A stretch of DNA of 64,000 nucleotides from an uncultured Pelagibacteraceae bacterium (lineage in GTDB: Bacteria; Pseudomonadota; Alphaproteobacteria; Pelagibacterales; Pelagibacteraceae). The stretch covers positions 1 through 64,000 of the forward strand of contig CACHQX010000005.1 in assembly GCA_902582235.1 (NCBI GenBank), in the 5' to 3' direction. The notes beneath the pieces are model-generated. The model saw only the letters and a list, made by a program, of their open reading frames with translations, was not told where the DNA came from and made no database searches. This document shows, in pieces, positions 1-11,757 of this stretch (within the stretch, counting starts at the first letter, position 1; each line of letters opens with the position of its first letter). Position numbers and translations under genes: made by a program.

Positions 1-663
1 AGCGGTTAAAAATATTTTCCTAAGATTATATATAATCCACTTTGGAATATTGCTGTGAGCGTTAAAAAAGGTTCCTTTAAAATAATGTGGATGAGTACAA
101 AACATCAAATTTTCCACTAAACAATGTTTATTGAATTTGCTGTCTATAATTTTAATCGAACTTAATTTAAGTATCTTAAGAGTTTCCTTTTGAAAATGAT
201 TTAATTTTGAGAAATAAAAATAATCTACCTTCTTTAAATCATAAGCTTTAGATAAGATTATTATTTTTGGCACGATATCAAGTAACCAGTGAGAATAGTT
301 ATTATACCCGCTTGCCCCTTGTGTCAGATTAAAAACATTTCCATCTATTTTTTTTAAAAATTTTGGCGTTCCTGATTTTAAAACTTCATTTCTTTTTGCA
401 CTTACTAGTTTACCATTTATTTGCTGAAACGAACCTTCTGCAATTAATTGATTGTTTTTTATAACACTTACATTCTCAACACAATTTGTATAAATTCGAC
501 AATTTTTTATTGAGTATACTTTATAAGAAATTTTATTTAGTTTTGGTTTTTTTAACTTTATGAATTTTGGCTGGAACTCTGATTTAAGATGGATTTTTTT
601 GTACAAAGCAGAGAAATAGTAACTTCTTAATAATTTATAAGTTTTTTTAAGTTTTTTTCTCAA
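1..663 (-). CDS. GT61-family (DUF563) glycosyltransferase, partial
   Basis: This reverse-strand reading frame runs off the left edge of the window, so only the N-terminal part of about 220 residues is present. It contains the block GYNNYSHWLLDIVPKI, which resembles the N-x-x-HWL-x-D-x-x-P signature of GT61/DUF563 capsular-polysaccharide glycosyltransferases. The N-terminus is rich in Lys. There is no in-frame ATG near the 5' end. A TTG at 663 is the likeliest start, but the frame stays open to about 776, so the start is uncertain. It is divergent from the DUF4422 gene at 718. It probably helps build a surface polysaccharide. The family call rests on one motif. Confidence 0.65.
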   Translation of the reverse strand, partial: MRKKLKKTYKLLRSYYFSALYKKIHLKSEFQPKFIKLKKPKLNKISYKVYSIKNCRIYTNCVENVSVIKNNQLIAEGSFQQINGKLVSAKRNEVLKSGTPKFLKKIDGNVFNLTQGASGYNNYSHWLLDIVPKIIILSKAYDLKKVDYFYFSKLNHFQKETLKILKLSSIKIIDSKFNKHCLVENLMFCTHPHYFKGTFFNAHSNIPKWIIYNLRKIFLTA

Positions 664-717
664 TTTTAAATTTTTAATTTGTTTATATAATATATTTTGT
701 GGTCTAAAAACTAATAT

Positions 718-1514
718 ATGAACAATCTTAATATTTTTTGTGTAACTGATAAACCCGTCAAATATTTGGAGGATCTAGATATTAATTTAGTTGGTGTAGG
801 TGAAAGACAATTCAATAAAAAATATATTACTTGTTTAAGTGGTAAAAATATTCAAAAAAAGGAAAAACACTATTCAGAATTAACTTTTCATTATTGGTTT
901 TGGAAAAATAAACTCGAAAAATATAGTGATAATGATTGGATAGGATTTTGTCAAAAAAGAAGATTTTGGCTAAATTCGAGAAGTCACAGAGAAGATAATG
1001 ATATTTCAAATATCATTCTAAAAAGCGTACCAAACGAATGGGAAAAATATGATACGGTGCTTTGTGAACCAATTCCTCTTGGAACAAAATTATCAAAACT
1101 TTTAAAGAGAGGTTGGAGGAATATCATTAGAAAACCGACACTGTTATTCGACCACCAACGTATAAATATTAGAACACAATTTGATCTTCATCATGGCTAT
1201 GGAGTATTAGAAAAAGCGATAAGAGTAATGAATGAAAAAGATAAATCTGATTTTGCAGAATTTGTAGATAGAAATACAACATATAATCCACACATAATGT
1301 TTATTTCAAAAAAAAAATTTTTAAATAATTTTTTAAAGATCAATTTGAATGGTTGTTTGAATGCGAGAAAATTTTTGGGTTTGAAAATTTAAAAGGTTAT
1401 GATCAAACTAGATTGTATGCTTTTCTCGCAGAAAGATACATGCCATTTTGGTTCAGAAAATATTCAAAAACTATCGAATGGCCTTGGATATTTTCAGATT
1501 CTCATCTTTTATGA
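718..1514 (+). pseudogene. DUF4422 glycosyltransferase-like gene split by a -1 frameshift
   Basis: The first frame (718-1392) carries the DUF4422 core: a TDK motif near residue 10, then SELTFHYWFWKN near residues 54-65, and a GFCQKRRF segment matching the family's G-x-x-HYRRY block. The C-terminal half continues in another frame, which reads FFKDQFEWLF, then DQTRLYAFLAERYMPFW, and stops at 1514. The switch falls in the T6 tract at 1329-1334, where one additional T would join both parts into a normal-length protein of about 265 residues. The repaired stop overlaps the next start as ATGA, which suggests the intact gene was translationally coupled to it. The cause may be a true mutation, slippage at the tract, or a base-calling error. 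The likely role is sugar transfer in surface-glycan synthesis. Confidence 0.75.
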
Positions 1515-2503
1515 AATTAGATAAAATAAAATTTAGTAAAGATAAACTAAATATATGCCAGGTTTCCCTAAAGGGGAACATACCGATTATAATTAACAAC
1601 TATCAAAAATTAAAATCATTTTACAAAGATTTCAACATTTTTATTATTTGCCCAAAAAAAGATTTAAAACAATTTAAAAAAAAATGTAAATTTAATGAGT
1701 TTACTATAATTAGTGAAGATAAAATAATATCGTTCCCTCAATTTAAAAAAATATTTTATAGACTATCAAAAAAATATAAATTTAAAAATTTATTTAAAGA
1801 AAGATTATCTTGGTACTACCAGCAAGTTTTGAAACTTGCATTTACTTTTTATTTTTTACAAAAATTTCATGAAAAAGTGATCTTATGGGATGCAGACACA
1901 ATCATAGCAAAAAAAATAGAATTTTTTAGTGGAGATTTTTCTAGAAAGTTTGGCACATATACAGAATTTCATAAATCATATTTTGAAACCAATAAAGCTT
2001 TATTAGGAGAGCTACCCAAATATTTTATTTCTTTTGTTGTTCAATTTGGATCAATAACCAGGGATGAATGTAAAATACTAATGAAAAAATTAAAGATCAA
2101 AAGTGTAAAAATTAATACTATTGCAAGCAAACTATCTGTTTTGATAATGAAAAAAATTTTTATATTAAAGAATCCTTATAATGGATCTCTATTTTCAGAG
2201 TACGAATTAATTGGTAATTCAAATATCTTAGCAAAACCTGGAAAACAAAAATTGATAGCAAATCTCAGAAAAGGATTGAAAGGCTTATTGACATCGAAAC
2301 AACTAAACTTTTTGAGTATTCTAAATATTACAAATGTAACTTACGAACATACTCACAATAATATTAATAGCAGAGGAATGTTGAAACGAAAATTAGGTTG
2401 GTTTGACTTTACAGTTATAGTTTTAAAAACAAAATTAAAATTTTATTATAATCTGATTAAACATAATGTTCTGTTTACTTTAAATGTTGATAAGATGAAT
2501 TGA
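1511..2503 (+). CDS. DUF6492-like protein, putative surface-polysaccharide enzyme
   Basis: The product has 330 residues from the ATG at 1511. I chose this start because it overlaps the TGA of the repaired upstream gene (ATGA, 1511-1514). The longer in-frame start at 1448 would lie inside that gene's C-terminus. Residues around 105-130 read SWYYQQVLKLAF followed by KVILWDADTII, which fits the WYxQQ and DADT blocks of DUF6492 proteins. These usually occur in glycan clusters and may be GT-A-like transferases with a DxD motif. Neighbours on both sides are glycosyltransferases. The substrate is unknown. Confidence 0.6.
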   Translation: MKLDKIKFSKDKLNICQVSLKGNIPIIINNYQKLKSFYKDFNIFIICPKKDLKQFKKKCKFNEFTIISEDKIISFPQFKKIFYRLSKKYKFKNLFKERLSWYYQQVLKLAFTFYFLQKFHEKVILWDADTIIAKKIEFFSGDFSRKFGTYTEFHKSYFETNKALLGELPKYFISFVVQFGSITRDECKILMKKLKIKSVKINTIASKLSVLIMKKIFILKNPYNGSLFSEYELIGNSNILAKPGKQKLIANLRKGLKGLLTSKQLNFLSILNITNVTYEHTHNNINSRGMLKRKLGWFDFTVIVLKTKLKFYYNLIKHNVLFTLNVDKMN

Positions 2504-2513
2504 ATAAAAGTTT

Positions 2514-2603
2514 GGAGAGATGGCCGAGTGGTTTAAGGCGCACGCTTGGAAAGCGTGTTTAGGGGAAACTCTTTCGTGGGTTCGAATCCCACTCTCTCCG
2601 CCA
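2514..2603 (+). tRNA. tRNA-Ser(GGA)
   Basis: The acceptor stem GGAGAGA/TCTCTCC closes a class II cloverleaf. The anticodon arm is CACGC-TTGGAAA-GCGTG with anticodon GGA. There is a long variable arm typical of serine tRNAs, and a normal T-loop TTCGAAT. The discriminator is G at 2600 and CCA is encoded at 2601-2603. It lies between the DUF6492 and GT2 genes, 11 bp after the former, and may mark an island boundary. Confidence 0.97.
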
Positions 2604-2675
2604 CTTTTTTAAGGTTATTTTCGTTAATATTGAATTATAATATAAAAATTACATATTAAAAAAATTTTAAAAAAT

Positions 2676-3551
2676 ATGAATATTGCATCTAATGAAATTA
2701 CAATAATTGTCATACTTTATGAGGAAAAAGAAAAGATAGTTTTACGATGTTTAGAAAATTTAAAAAATTTTAAAATTATAATCGTAGACAACGCAAATAA
2801 CATTGCTCTTAAAAGACTAGTCGAAAAAAATTATAAGATCTACAAATATATATTAAATAAAAAAAATTACGGCTATTCAAAAGCAGCAAACCAGGCCATT
2901 AAACTTTCAGATACAGAATTTATTTTAATGTTTCAAGCAGATGGTATTATTGATCAAAAAGATATATTCAAACTTTTGGACGCGCATAAAAAATACGAAA
3001 ACTCTTTCATTGTATCTCCCACTTTATTTGATAAAGAACAAAACGTGAGTACAAATGCAGGAAACTTCCCAGAAAATTATTTTTACAAGAAACCTATTAT
3101 TCTTGATGGGGATATTTGTGCTGAAACTGTTCTTGGATCAATAATAATGTTCAAGAGAGCAGATATAATAAAAATTGGTTTATATGATGAAAATTTATTT
3201 CTTTATTTTTTAGATGATGATCTTTGTAAACGTATAAGGGATAAAAAAAAGGCTGTTATTCAGGTTTTAAATGCTAGAGCGACTCATGAACATGGTAAAA
3301 TAAAAGTGAGAAACCCCATTAAGAAAATTTTTTTAAGACATTTTCATTTCACTTTTGATGAACTTTATTATTTTTATAAGATCAAAAAACACGACAGGCT
3401 ACTTAATGAATTAAGCAATAAGGTCCCCAAATATTTTACAAAACTTCTGTTGAACTTGATAATTTTAAGGCTTAACAAAGTAGTATATTTTATCTCAAAA
3501 ATAATGGCTTTTTATAAATTTAAAAAAATTGCAAAAAAAAATAATATTTAA
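2676..3551 (+). CDS. Glycosyltransferase family 2
   Basis: The product has 291 residues and a GT-A fold signature. It begins with ITIIVILYEE and follows with IIIVDNANN near residue 35. Next come the nucleotide-sugar block NKKNYGYSKAANQAI near residues 60-75, a DxD-like QADG near 87, and the acceptor-side block LYFLDDDLCKRIR near 175. This layout matches rhamnosyltransferase-like GT2 enzymes of O-antigen or capsule synthesis. The C-terminal 70 residues are basic and hydrophobic. It sits after tRNA-Ser and before a hairpin that may end its transcription. The sugar donor and acceptor cannot be read from the sequence. Confidence 0.85.
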   Translation: MNIASNEITIIVILYEEKEKIVLRCLENLKNFKIIIVDNANNIALKRLVEKNYKIYKYILNKKNYGYSKAANQAIKLSDTEFILMFQADGIIDQKDIFKLLDAHKKYENSFIVSPTLFDKEQNVSTNAGNFPENYFYKKPIILDGDICAETVLGSIIMFKRADIIKIGLYDENLFLYFLDDDLCKRIRDKKKAVIQVLNARATHEHGKIKVRNPIKKIFLRHFHFTFDELYYFYKIKKHDRLLNELSNKVPKYFTKLLLNLIILRLNKVVYFISKIMAFYKFKKIAKKNNI

Positions 3552-3597
3552 TATTACTTGGTCAAATAGGGATTAATACACGAATCTCTCTTTTGAA

Positions 3598-3619
3598 GCT
3601 TTTAATAATGCTTAAAAGC
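3598..3619 (+). terminator. Hairpin, putative terminator after the GT2 gene
   Basis: GCTTTTAA at 3598-3605 pairs perfectly with TTAAAAGC at 3612-3619 across a 6-nt loop, followed by GACTTTTTAAG. A second inverted repeat follows (AAGATTTT at 3628-3635 with AAAATCTT at 3648-3655). Together they fill much of the 210-bp gap before gyrB. The T-tract is interrupted, so termination activity is inferred. Confidence 0.4.
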
Positions 3620-3731
3620 GACTTTTTAAGATTTTAGTTAAAAAAAAAAAATCTTGTTAAATTAATCAATAATACTGAGACTAATTTGATGTTGTGTTTA
3701 AACCAAGTTTTATATCAACACATAAAAATGA

Positions 3732-5822
<2,091 letters not shown>

Positions 5823-5824
5823 GT

Positions 5825-7105
5825 ATGGAGTCTAAGTCAGTTTCGAAAATATATACATTAAATAAAACTACCTATATCAATCTTCGATGGATAGCAATTT
5901 TAGGTCAGTTCTTAACAGTAAATATCGTAAAATACGTTTTCAATTTTGAATTTAACATTTTAATAGTAAACATCGTTATTGTTTTAGGAGTAATATCAAA
6001 TTTAGTACTTGCTTATTTTTATCAAAAAAATATTCTTTCAAATAGAGCTTCTTTTACTTTTTTATTTGTTGATATACTTCAATTAAGCCTAATTCTTTAT
6101 TTCTCAGGAGGAATTTTAAATCCTTTTTCAATTTTTTTACTAATTCCAAGTGTTTTTTCATCTTCTAATCTCTCATTTAAAACAAGTTTATCATTAATAT
6201 TAATAACAATATTTTCAATTATTTTACTTACTTTATATCATGAACATTTAATTTACCCTTCAGGAAATAAATTAATTATTAATGACTTTTACTATTATGG
6301 TACATCCATATCTTTAATTATCGCACTTATTTTTCTTAATTATTTTGCAACACTTTTTGGTAGGGAGTCTAATTTAAGGAAGGAGGCTTTGAATAAAATT
6401 GAAGAATTTATTGCAAAAGAACATGAACTTGTATCACTAGGAGGTCAAGCTGCAGCAGCGGCTCATTCTTTGAATACGCCTCTTTCGACTATTAAAATAA
6501 TTTCTCAAGATCTTCATGATCAATTTAAAGACAAAAAAGAACTCCAAAAAGACCTTGAATTACTTGTAAACCAGGTAGAAAGATGCAGTCAGATCCTTAA
6601 AAGATTGTCACTGAACCCGGGTGTTGAAGATGATTTTATTGATCAAGAGTGCTCAATGTTTGAATATGTAAGTGAAATAATCAAATCATTTGAAGACATC
6701 TCAAATAAGGAATTTATAATAAACAATAGTCAGGACACAAATTCCTTTAAAATTACAAAATTAATAGAAATTATTTATGGAATAAGAAATTTTATTGGTA
6801 ACGCTAATAAATTTTCGAAAAAAAAAATATATATATCGATTAAAAGCGATAATCAATTGACTGAGATATCTATAGAGGATGATGGAGATGGTTATTCAAA
6901 AGATGTTCTAAACAAAATTGGCGAACCTTATATAAAGTCTTCGTTTTACGATGACAAGTCAAAGTCAGGACTAGGTCTTGGAATTTTTATCGGAAAAACT
7001 TTACTTGAAAGAAATGGTGCAAAAGTAATTTGTAGAAATTCAAAAACTAGATCAGGGGCAGAAGTTTTATTAACTTGGAAAAATAATGATTTAAAAAACC
7101 TTTAG
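5825..7105 (+). CDS. RegB/PrrB-type redox-sensing histidine kinase
   Basis: The 426-residue product has about six N-terminal membrane helices (residues 20-175) followed by a cytoplasmic kinase. A GGILNPF heptapeptide near residue 95 matches the GGxxNPF quinone-binding motif of RegB/PrrB kinases. The H-box ([18 protein letters not shown]) holds the phosphorylated His near residue 215. A Cys in QVERCSQIL is placed like the redox Cys of RegB. The G-box [14 protein letters not shown] completes the ATP site. In alphaproteobacteria this kinase reads the quinone pool and phosphorylates RegA to adjust respiratory genes. No regA gene lies in the window. It starts 2 bp after gyrB, so the two may be cotranscribed. 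Confidence 0.9.
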   Translation: MESKSVSKIYTLNKTTYINLRWIAILGQFLTVNIVKYVFNFEFNILIVNIVIVLGVISNLVLAYFYQKNILSNRASFTFLFVDILQLSLILYFSGGILNPFSIFLLIPSVFSSSNLSFKTSLSLILITIFSIILLTLYHEHLIYPSGNKLIINDFYYYGTSISLIIALIFLNYFATLFGRESNLRKEALNKIEEFIAKEHELVSLGGQAAAAAHSLNTPLSTIKIISQDLHDQFKDKKELQKDLELLVNQVERCSQILKRLSLNPGVEDDFIDQECSMFEYVSEIIKSFEDISNKEFIINNSQDTNSFKITKLIEIIYGIRNFIGNANKFSKKKIYISIKSDNQLTEISIEDDGDGYSKDVLNKIGEPYIKSSFYDDKSKSGLGLGIFIGKTLLERNGAKVICRNSKTRSGAEVLLTWKNNDLKNL

Positions 7106-8904
7106 TTTAATTTTTTTGGATTCTTTTTTTTTTCAAATAAATTGCTAAGTTGAGAAATCATAACATCACCTAATTCTTGCACATCAGAAATTTTGATTGC
7201 CTTTTTATAGTATCTTGAAACGTCATGTCCGATACCAATTGCAAGTAGTTCTATATCTGAGTTAGCCTCTATAAATTTTACAGTTCTTTTTAAATGTTTC
7301 TCCAAGTAGTCCCCTGAATTTACAGACAGTGTCGAGTCGTCAACAGGAGCTCCATCAGAGATAACCATCATTATCTTTCTCTCTTCTTTCCGTTTTACAA
7401 GTCTATTAAATGCCCATAGTATTGCTTCTCCATCAATATTTTCTTTAAGTAATCCTTCTTTGAGCATTAGTCCAAGATTTTTTTTTGATTGTCTCCAGTG
7501 CACATCTGCTGCTTTATAAATAATATGTCTTAAATCATTAAGTCTTCCTGGATTTTTCGGTTTACCATTCTTACTCCATTTTTCTCTTGCCTCTCCACCT
7601 TTCCAGTTTTTGGTTGTAAATCCGAGTATCTCTACTTTGACGTTACATCTCTCAAGTGTTCTTGAAAGTATATCTGCACATAATGCTGCTATGGTTATCG
7701 GTCTTCCTCGCATTGATCCTGAATTATCGATTAAAAGTGTTACCATGGTATCTTTAAAATCGTAATCTTTTTCTTTTTTAAATGATAGAGAATTTTGTGG
7801 ATCTATAATTATTCTGCTTAATTTCGAACTATCTAATAAACCTTCTTCCAGATCATACTCCCACGATCTATTCTGCTTTGCTAACAATTGCCTTTGCAAT
7901 TTGTTAGCAAGTTTAGTTATAACATCCTGAAAACTAGTAAGTTGTTGATCTAGATTATTTCTTAGTTTTTTAATTTCATCATCTTTTTCTAAATTCTCAG
8001 CTTTTTCAATTTCATCAAAATTACTTGTAAAAATTTTATACTCTTTGTTGTTTTTTGAAACATTAAGTTTTTGAATGATATTTTCTACATTTTCTTTTTG
8101 ATCTCCATCCTCAAAAAATTCTTCTTCCATTCTAAATTCATTTAGATCGTCACTCCCCTCTAAACTTTTGTTCTCACTAGTTTCCTCTGCTTTACCTTCT
8201 TTTTCGTTATTATTATTATCGTCATTATTATTTTTATCATTTTCACTATTATTGCTTTCATCAACACTCTCATTTTTAATTTCATTTTCGTTTTCAAATA
8301 TCTCCATATTTTGAAATATTTCTGAAAACTTCTCGTTGTATTTATTTTGATCAGCAATATTCTTCTTTAAAAATTGTGTATGTTTTTTAATGCTTTTATC
8401 AAATTTATCCTCCCAAAAACTTAAAATCTTATTAGATACATTGTTCAATTTGATATCTAGAAAATTTTTTAAGAGATATAATTCGAATGCTTCTGAAATA
8501 TTTACATCTTCCCTTTTTTTAATATTACTTTCTTTTTTTTTTAAAACTTTATTATTGTAATTTTCGTCTATATTTTTTTTTATACCATTTAGCATATTGG
8601 AACCTAATAACTCGCACCTTATTTTCTCTGAAATTTCATAAAATATTTTGTAGGATTGGTTTTTTGGAAAATTTTTTTTAAAAATATTTTCATCAGAAAA
8701 CTTTTTTTTTAATGCATTGGAGTCAGATAATGCACGCAATTTTACGTAATCTTCTCTAGAATATAAATTTGAAATTTTATAGTCTTCTATGACTTTAGTA
8801 TTTTCTTTTTTTCTTAAATTATATAATTCTTCTGAAATAACTTTATAGGTTGAATCTAATGCTTGTTTAAATCTCTCCTTAAAGAATTCCTCTTTTTTAC
8901 TCAT
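7102..8904 (-). CDS. cobT: CobT-like VWA protein
   Basis: The 600-residue product matches CobT, the VWA subunit of the aerobic cobaltochelatase. A central stretch (about residues 210-300) is very rich in Asp, Glu and Asn, as in CobT. The C-terminal VWA domain holds the metal-ion site DNSGSMRG near 400 and [12 protein letters not shown] near 520. The ATG at 8904 is chosen because it overlaps the cobS stop by 8 bp and gives the family N-terminus. The partner AAA+ gene cobS is directly upstream, but cobN and other cobalamin genes are absent from the window. Related AAA+/VWA pairs can remodel other targets, so the chelatase role is not certain here. Confidence 0.85.
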   Translation of the reverse strand: MSKKEEFFKERFKQALDSTYKVISEELYNLRKKENTKVIEDYKISNLYSREDYVKLRALSDSNALKKKFSDENIFKKNFPKNQSYKIFYEISEKIRCELLGSNMLNGIKKNIDENYNNKVLKKKESNIKKREDVNISEAFELYLLKNFLDIKLNNVSNKILSFWEDKFDKSIKKHTQFLKKNIADQNKYNEKFSEIFQNMEIFENENEIKNESVDESNNSENDKNNNDDNNNNEKEGKAEETSENKSLEGSDDLNEFRMEEEFFEDGDQKENVENIIQKLNVSKNNKEYKIFTSNFDEIEKAENLEKDDEIKKLRNNLDQQLTSFQDVITKLANKLQRQLLAKQNRSWEYDLEEGLLDSSKLSRIIIDPQNSLSFKKEKDYDFKDTMVTLLIDNSGSMRGRPITIAALCADILSRTLERCNVKVEILGFTTKNWKGGEAREKWSKNGKPKNPGRLNDLRHIIYKAADVHWRQSKKNLGLMLKEGLLKENIDGEAILWAFNRLVKRKEERKIMMVISDGAPVDDSTLSVNSGDYLEKHLKRTVKFIEANSDIELLAIGIGHDVSRYYKKAIKISDVQELGDVMISQLSNLFEKKKNPKKLN

Positions 8905-9877
8905 TTGATTGCTTATTAATAACTGCTTCTGGCAAATCATCACCAAAACATCTTTGATAATATTCAGCAATAATATTTTTCTCTACCTCATCACATTTAT
9001 TTAAAAAAGTTACTCTAAATGAATATGCAATGTCTTTAAATATTAGATTATTTTCAGCCCAATGCATGACTGTTCGCGGACTCATTACTGTTGAGATATC
9101 ACCAGATACAAATCCCTTTCTAGTGAGGGAGGCGACTTTAATCATATTGGCAATATCTTCTTTACCTTTTGAATTATTGTAAGATTTATTTTTAGCGAGT
9201 ATTATTTCCATCTCTTTTTCTAAACTTAAATAATTAAGGGATGTAACTATATTCCATCTATCCATTTGACCTTGATTTATTTGCTGTGTGCCGTGATATA
9301 GTCCTGTAGTATCACCAAGACCAACTGTATTTGAAGTTGCAAATAACCTAAAGTATTTATGCTGTTTTAAAACTTTATTTTTATCAAGAAGTGTAAAATT
9401 TCCCTCTGCTTCTAAAACTCTTTGAATTACAAACATAACATCAGGTCTGCCAGCATCGTATTCATCAAACACTAGTGCGATGGGGTTTTGTATAGACCAA
9501 GGTAAAATACCTTCTTGGAATTCCGTTATTTGTTTTCCATCTTTAATTGTAATCGCGTCTTTTCCAATTAAATCAATTCTACTTATATGACTGTCTAAAT
9601 TCACTCTTATGCAAGGCCAATTTAATCTTGCTGCAACTTGTTCAATGTGAGTAGATTTTCCAGTTCCGTGATATCCTTGAACTAATACTCTCTTATTGAA
9701 AGAGAAACCTGATAATATTGCAAGTGTAGTATCTTTATCAAATTTATAGTTTTTATCTATCTCTGGTACATACTCATTTTTTTTTGAAAATGCATCTACT
9801 TCAAGATTTGAGTCGATTCCAAAAGTTTGCTTTACAGAAATTTTTATGTCCGGTATCGAATTTATGTTTTCATTCAT
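8897..9877 (-). CDS. cobS: CobS-like AAA+ ATPase
   Basis: The 326-residue product is a MoxR-type AAA+ ATPase. Walker A is GYHGTGKST near residue 70 and Walker B is [10 protein letters not shown] near 130. The arginine-rich C-terminal half includes RTVMHWAEN. The N-terminus, with its TFGID segment, fits CobS, which with CobT forms the ATP-driven motor for cobalt insertion by CobN. Its start overlaps the J-domain gene by 4 bp and its stop overlaps cobT by 8 bp, so the three form one minus-strand operon. Whether it serves cobalamin synthesis in this organism is unclear because no other pathway gene is visible. Confidence 0.88.
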   Translation of the reverse strand: MNENINSIPDIKISVKQTFGIDSNLEVDAFSKKNEYVPEIDKNYKFDKDTTLAILSGFSFNKRVLVQGYHGTGKSTHIEQVAARLNWPCIRVNLDSHISRIDLIGKDAITIKDGKQITEFQEGILPWSIQNPIALVFDEYDAGRPDVMFVIQRVLEAEGNFTLLDKNKVLKQHKYFRLFATSNTVGLGDTTGLYHGTQQINQGQMDRWNIVTSLNYLSLEKEMEIILAKNKSYNNSKGKEDIANMIKVASLTRKGFVSGDISTVMSPRTVMHWAENNLIFKDIAYSFRVTFLNKCDEVEKNIIAEYYQRCFGDDLPEAVINKQSNE

Positions 9878-10392
9878 TTTTTATAAGACCTTTTAAGTTG
9901 TGTATAAGCCAATGTTATAATCTTTAATTTTTCTTCGTATTTTTTATTCCCTGAGTTTTTATCAGGGTGAAATCGTTTGACAAGTTTTTTAAACTTCTCT
10001 CTTATAATGGTCCATTCTGTGCCAATATTTAAACTCAAAACATTGAAAGCTTTTATATCATCTTCCGAAAAGTTGAATTGTCGCAATTTAGAAGCTTTCT
10101 TATCGTCATAATTAATTCCATCTAAACTTTCCTTGAGAGTATTATTCCATAAAATCTTAAAAAAATTGTCTTGTCCACTAAAGTTTTGAGTTGGCTTATG
10201 CCAAGTCATGTCAGATTTAATAAATTCATTAACTTGACTATCGGTCATATTAGCAAAGTAATTCCAATTTTTATTAAATTCTTTTATATGTTCTAAACAA
10301 AGATACCTAAAATCTTTACTATTATCTTTTTCAATTGGAGCCTTGTACTCTCCATCTTTGTTACAGTTATTCCAATCGCAAATAATTTTCAT
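9874..10392 (-). CDS. DnaJ-domain protein of alphaproteobacterial type
   Basis: The 172-residue product carries its J domain at the C-terminus, with the HPD triad in KRFHPDKNSG near residue 145. The N-terminal half has Cys residues at 5 and 10 (CDWNNC) and a CLEHIKEFN segment. This arrangement occurs in the alphaproteobacterial J-domain proteins encoded beside cobS. The J domain would stimulate an Hsp70 ATPase. I chose the ATG at 10392 (MKIICDW). A start 7 codons upstream (10413) is possible. It is divergent from bolA, with only 24 bp between, and heads the cobS-cobT operon. Confidence 0.85.
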   Translation of the reverse strand: MKIICDWNNCNKDGEYKAPIEKDNSKDFRYLCLEHIKEFNKNWNYFANMTDSQVNEFIKSDMTWHKPTQNFSGQDNFFKILWNNTLKESLDGINYDDKKASKLRQFNFSEDDIKAFNVLSLNIGTEWTIIREKFKKLVKRFHPDKNSGNKKYEEKLKIITLAYTQLKRSYKK

Positions 10393-10416
10393 TATAGTAT
10401 TATTATAATACATTTT

Positions 10417-10677
10417 ATGAAAATAAATAAATTAATTGAGTTAGTTAAAGAAAAAATTTCAAGAGAAATTACTCTACAAAAAATAAATGTAGAAGACAAA
10501 TCGTTTTTACATAAGAGCCATATAAATAATTCCCCAAACAAATATCACATCAAAATTACAATTATTTCTGATGAGCTTAAATCTAAAAAAAAAATTGATG
10601 CGACTAAAAAAATTTATAAAATTTTGGAAAATGAATTAAAGAATTACATTCACTCTATTCAATTATCAATAAATTAA
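10417..10677 (+). CDS. BolA family protein
   Basis: The 86-residue product fits the BolA/IbaG length and fold. It has an N-terminal KINKLIELVKEKI helix, then SFLHKSHINN, and an HIKITIIS strand with the helix-turn-helix-like C-terminal part. Family members work with monothiol glutaredoxins in iron-sulfur and redox homeostasis. In alphaproteobacteria bolA commonly neighbours the J-domain/cobS locus, as here. The 3' end overlaps that of aroB by 12 bp in convergent orientation. Which BolA subtype it is cannot be decided. Confidence 0.8.
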   Translation: MKINKLIELVKEKISREITLQKINVEDKSFLHKSHINNSPNKYHIKITIISDELKSKKKIDATKKIYKILENELKNYIHSIQLSIN

Positions 10678-11757
10678 ATTTTTTAAAAATAATTTGATAT
10701 TATTTTCTCTAAATGATTTGTTTAATACAGGTTTTGCAATACCTTTTAAGAGGATTAAGTTTATCTTACTATCTTTATTCTTTTTGTCTTGCTTCATATA
10801 AAATATTATTTTTGATATATCCTTAGATTTAAAATATTTATTTAAATTACAATAATTTAACTTTTTTAAGTGATCAATAATTTGTTCATAATCGCTCTTT
10901 TTTAAAATATTTTTTTGACGGCCAAATTCAACAGCTGACATCATTCCTAATAAAACAGCCTCTCCGTGATTTAGTCCTTTGTTGTATCCAATTGTTGCCT
11001 CATAAGCATGGGCAAAAGTATGACCTAGATTAAGGACTTTTCTAATGTTTTTTTCCTTCTCATCTTTCTCAACCACCTCTCTTTTAATTAAACAACTTTT
11101 ATAAATTGCTCTCTCTAAAAATTTGTCATTATGGCTTAAAATCTTTAAAAAATTTTTTTTTAAAAATTTGAAAAATATTTTATTCTTTATAAGAGCATGT
11201 TTAAGGATTTCAGCATATCCACATATCATTTCTTTTTTTGGTAAACTTTTTAAAAAATTTATATCCGAAATAACTAATGAAGGTTGATAAAAAGACCCTA
11301 TCATATTTTTTCCTGATAAAGAGTTAACTCCTGTTTTACCACCAATCGCAGAGTCAACTTGACTAAGCAAAGTTGTGGGTAAATTTACAAAATTTAAACC
11401 TCTTTTAAAAATACTTGAGGCAAATCCACATACATCTCCACAAATGCCACCTCCGACAGAAATTAGACAATCATTTCTGCTAAAATTTTTTTTTTCAAGA
11501 ATTTTTAAAATAGAGTTAACAGTTTTTAAATTTTTACTTTTTTCATTAAAAACTATTTTTTTCTTTTCTATTTTTTTTTTATTAAATCTACTTAAAATAG
11601 ATTTAATCATTTTGGCTGGTACTTTACTGTCGTAAACAAGTAAAAATTTTTGAGAAGGTATTCTTTCCTTTAAAATTATTTTATTTATCTTTGAACAAAG
11701 ATTTTTACCAATAATTACAGAGTAATTATTTATATTAGTTTTAACTTTTAAATTCAT
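10666..11757 (-). CDS. aroB: 3-dehydroquinate synthase
   Basis: AroB converts DAHP to 3-dehydroquinate in the shikimate pathway, using NAD and a divalent metal. The 363-residue product has the NAD-binding block SVGGGICGDVCGFAS near residue 100 and LPTTLLSQVDSAIGGKTGVN near 125. The metal-ligand segment RKVLNLGHTFAHAYE near 240 and LNHGEAVLLGMM near 260 are also present. Length and motifs are normal. It overlaps aroK, the gene upstream on the minus strand, by 17 bp, so the two are translationally coupled. Confidence 0.95.
   Translation of the reverse strand: MNLKVKTNINNYSVIIGKNLCSKINKIILKERIPSQKFLLVYDSKVPAKMIKSILSRFNKKKIEKKKIVFNEKSKNLKTVNSILKILEKKNFSRNDCLISVGGGICGDVCGFASSIFKRGLNFVNLPTTLLSQVDSAIGGKTGVNSLSGKNMIGSFYQPSLVISDINFLKSLPKKEMICGYAEILKHALIKNKIFFKFLKKNFLKILSHNDKFLERAIYKSCLIKREVVEKDEKEKNIRKVLNLGHTFAHAYEATIGYNKGLNHGEAVLLGMMSAVEFGRQKNILKKSDYEQIIDHLKKLNYCNLNKYFKSKDISKIIFYMKQDKKNKDSKINLILLKGIAKPVLNKSFRENNIKLFLKNLIY

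Noticed and set aside
8200-8330. Apparent repeat region of ATT/ATC codons
   Set aside because: It is the antisense of the Asp/Asn-rich acidic linker of CobT, not a tandem-repeat element.
8160-8357. 65-residue frame within cobT
   Set aside because: It is a shifted frame of the CobT acidic stretch and low in complexity.
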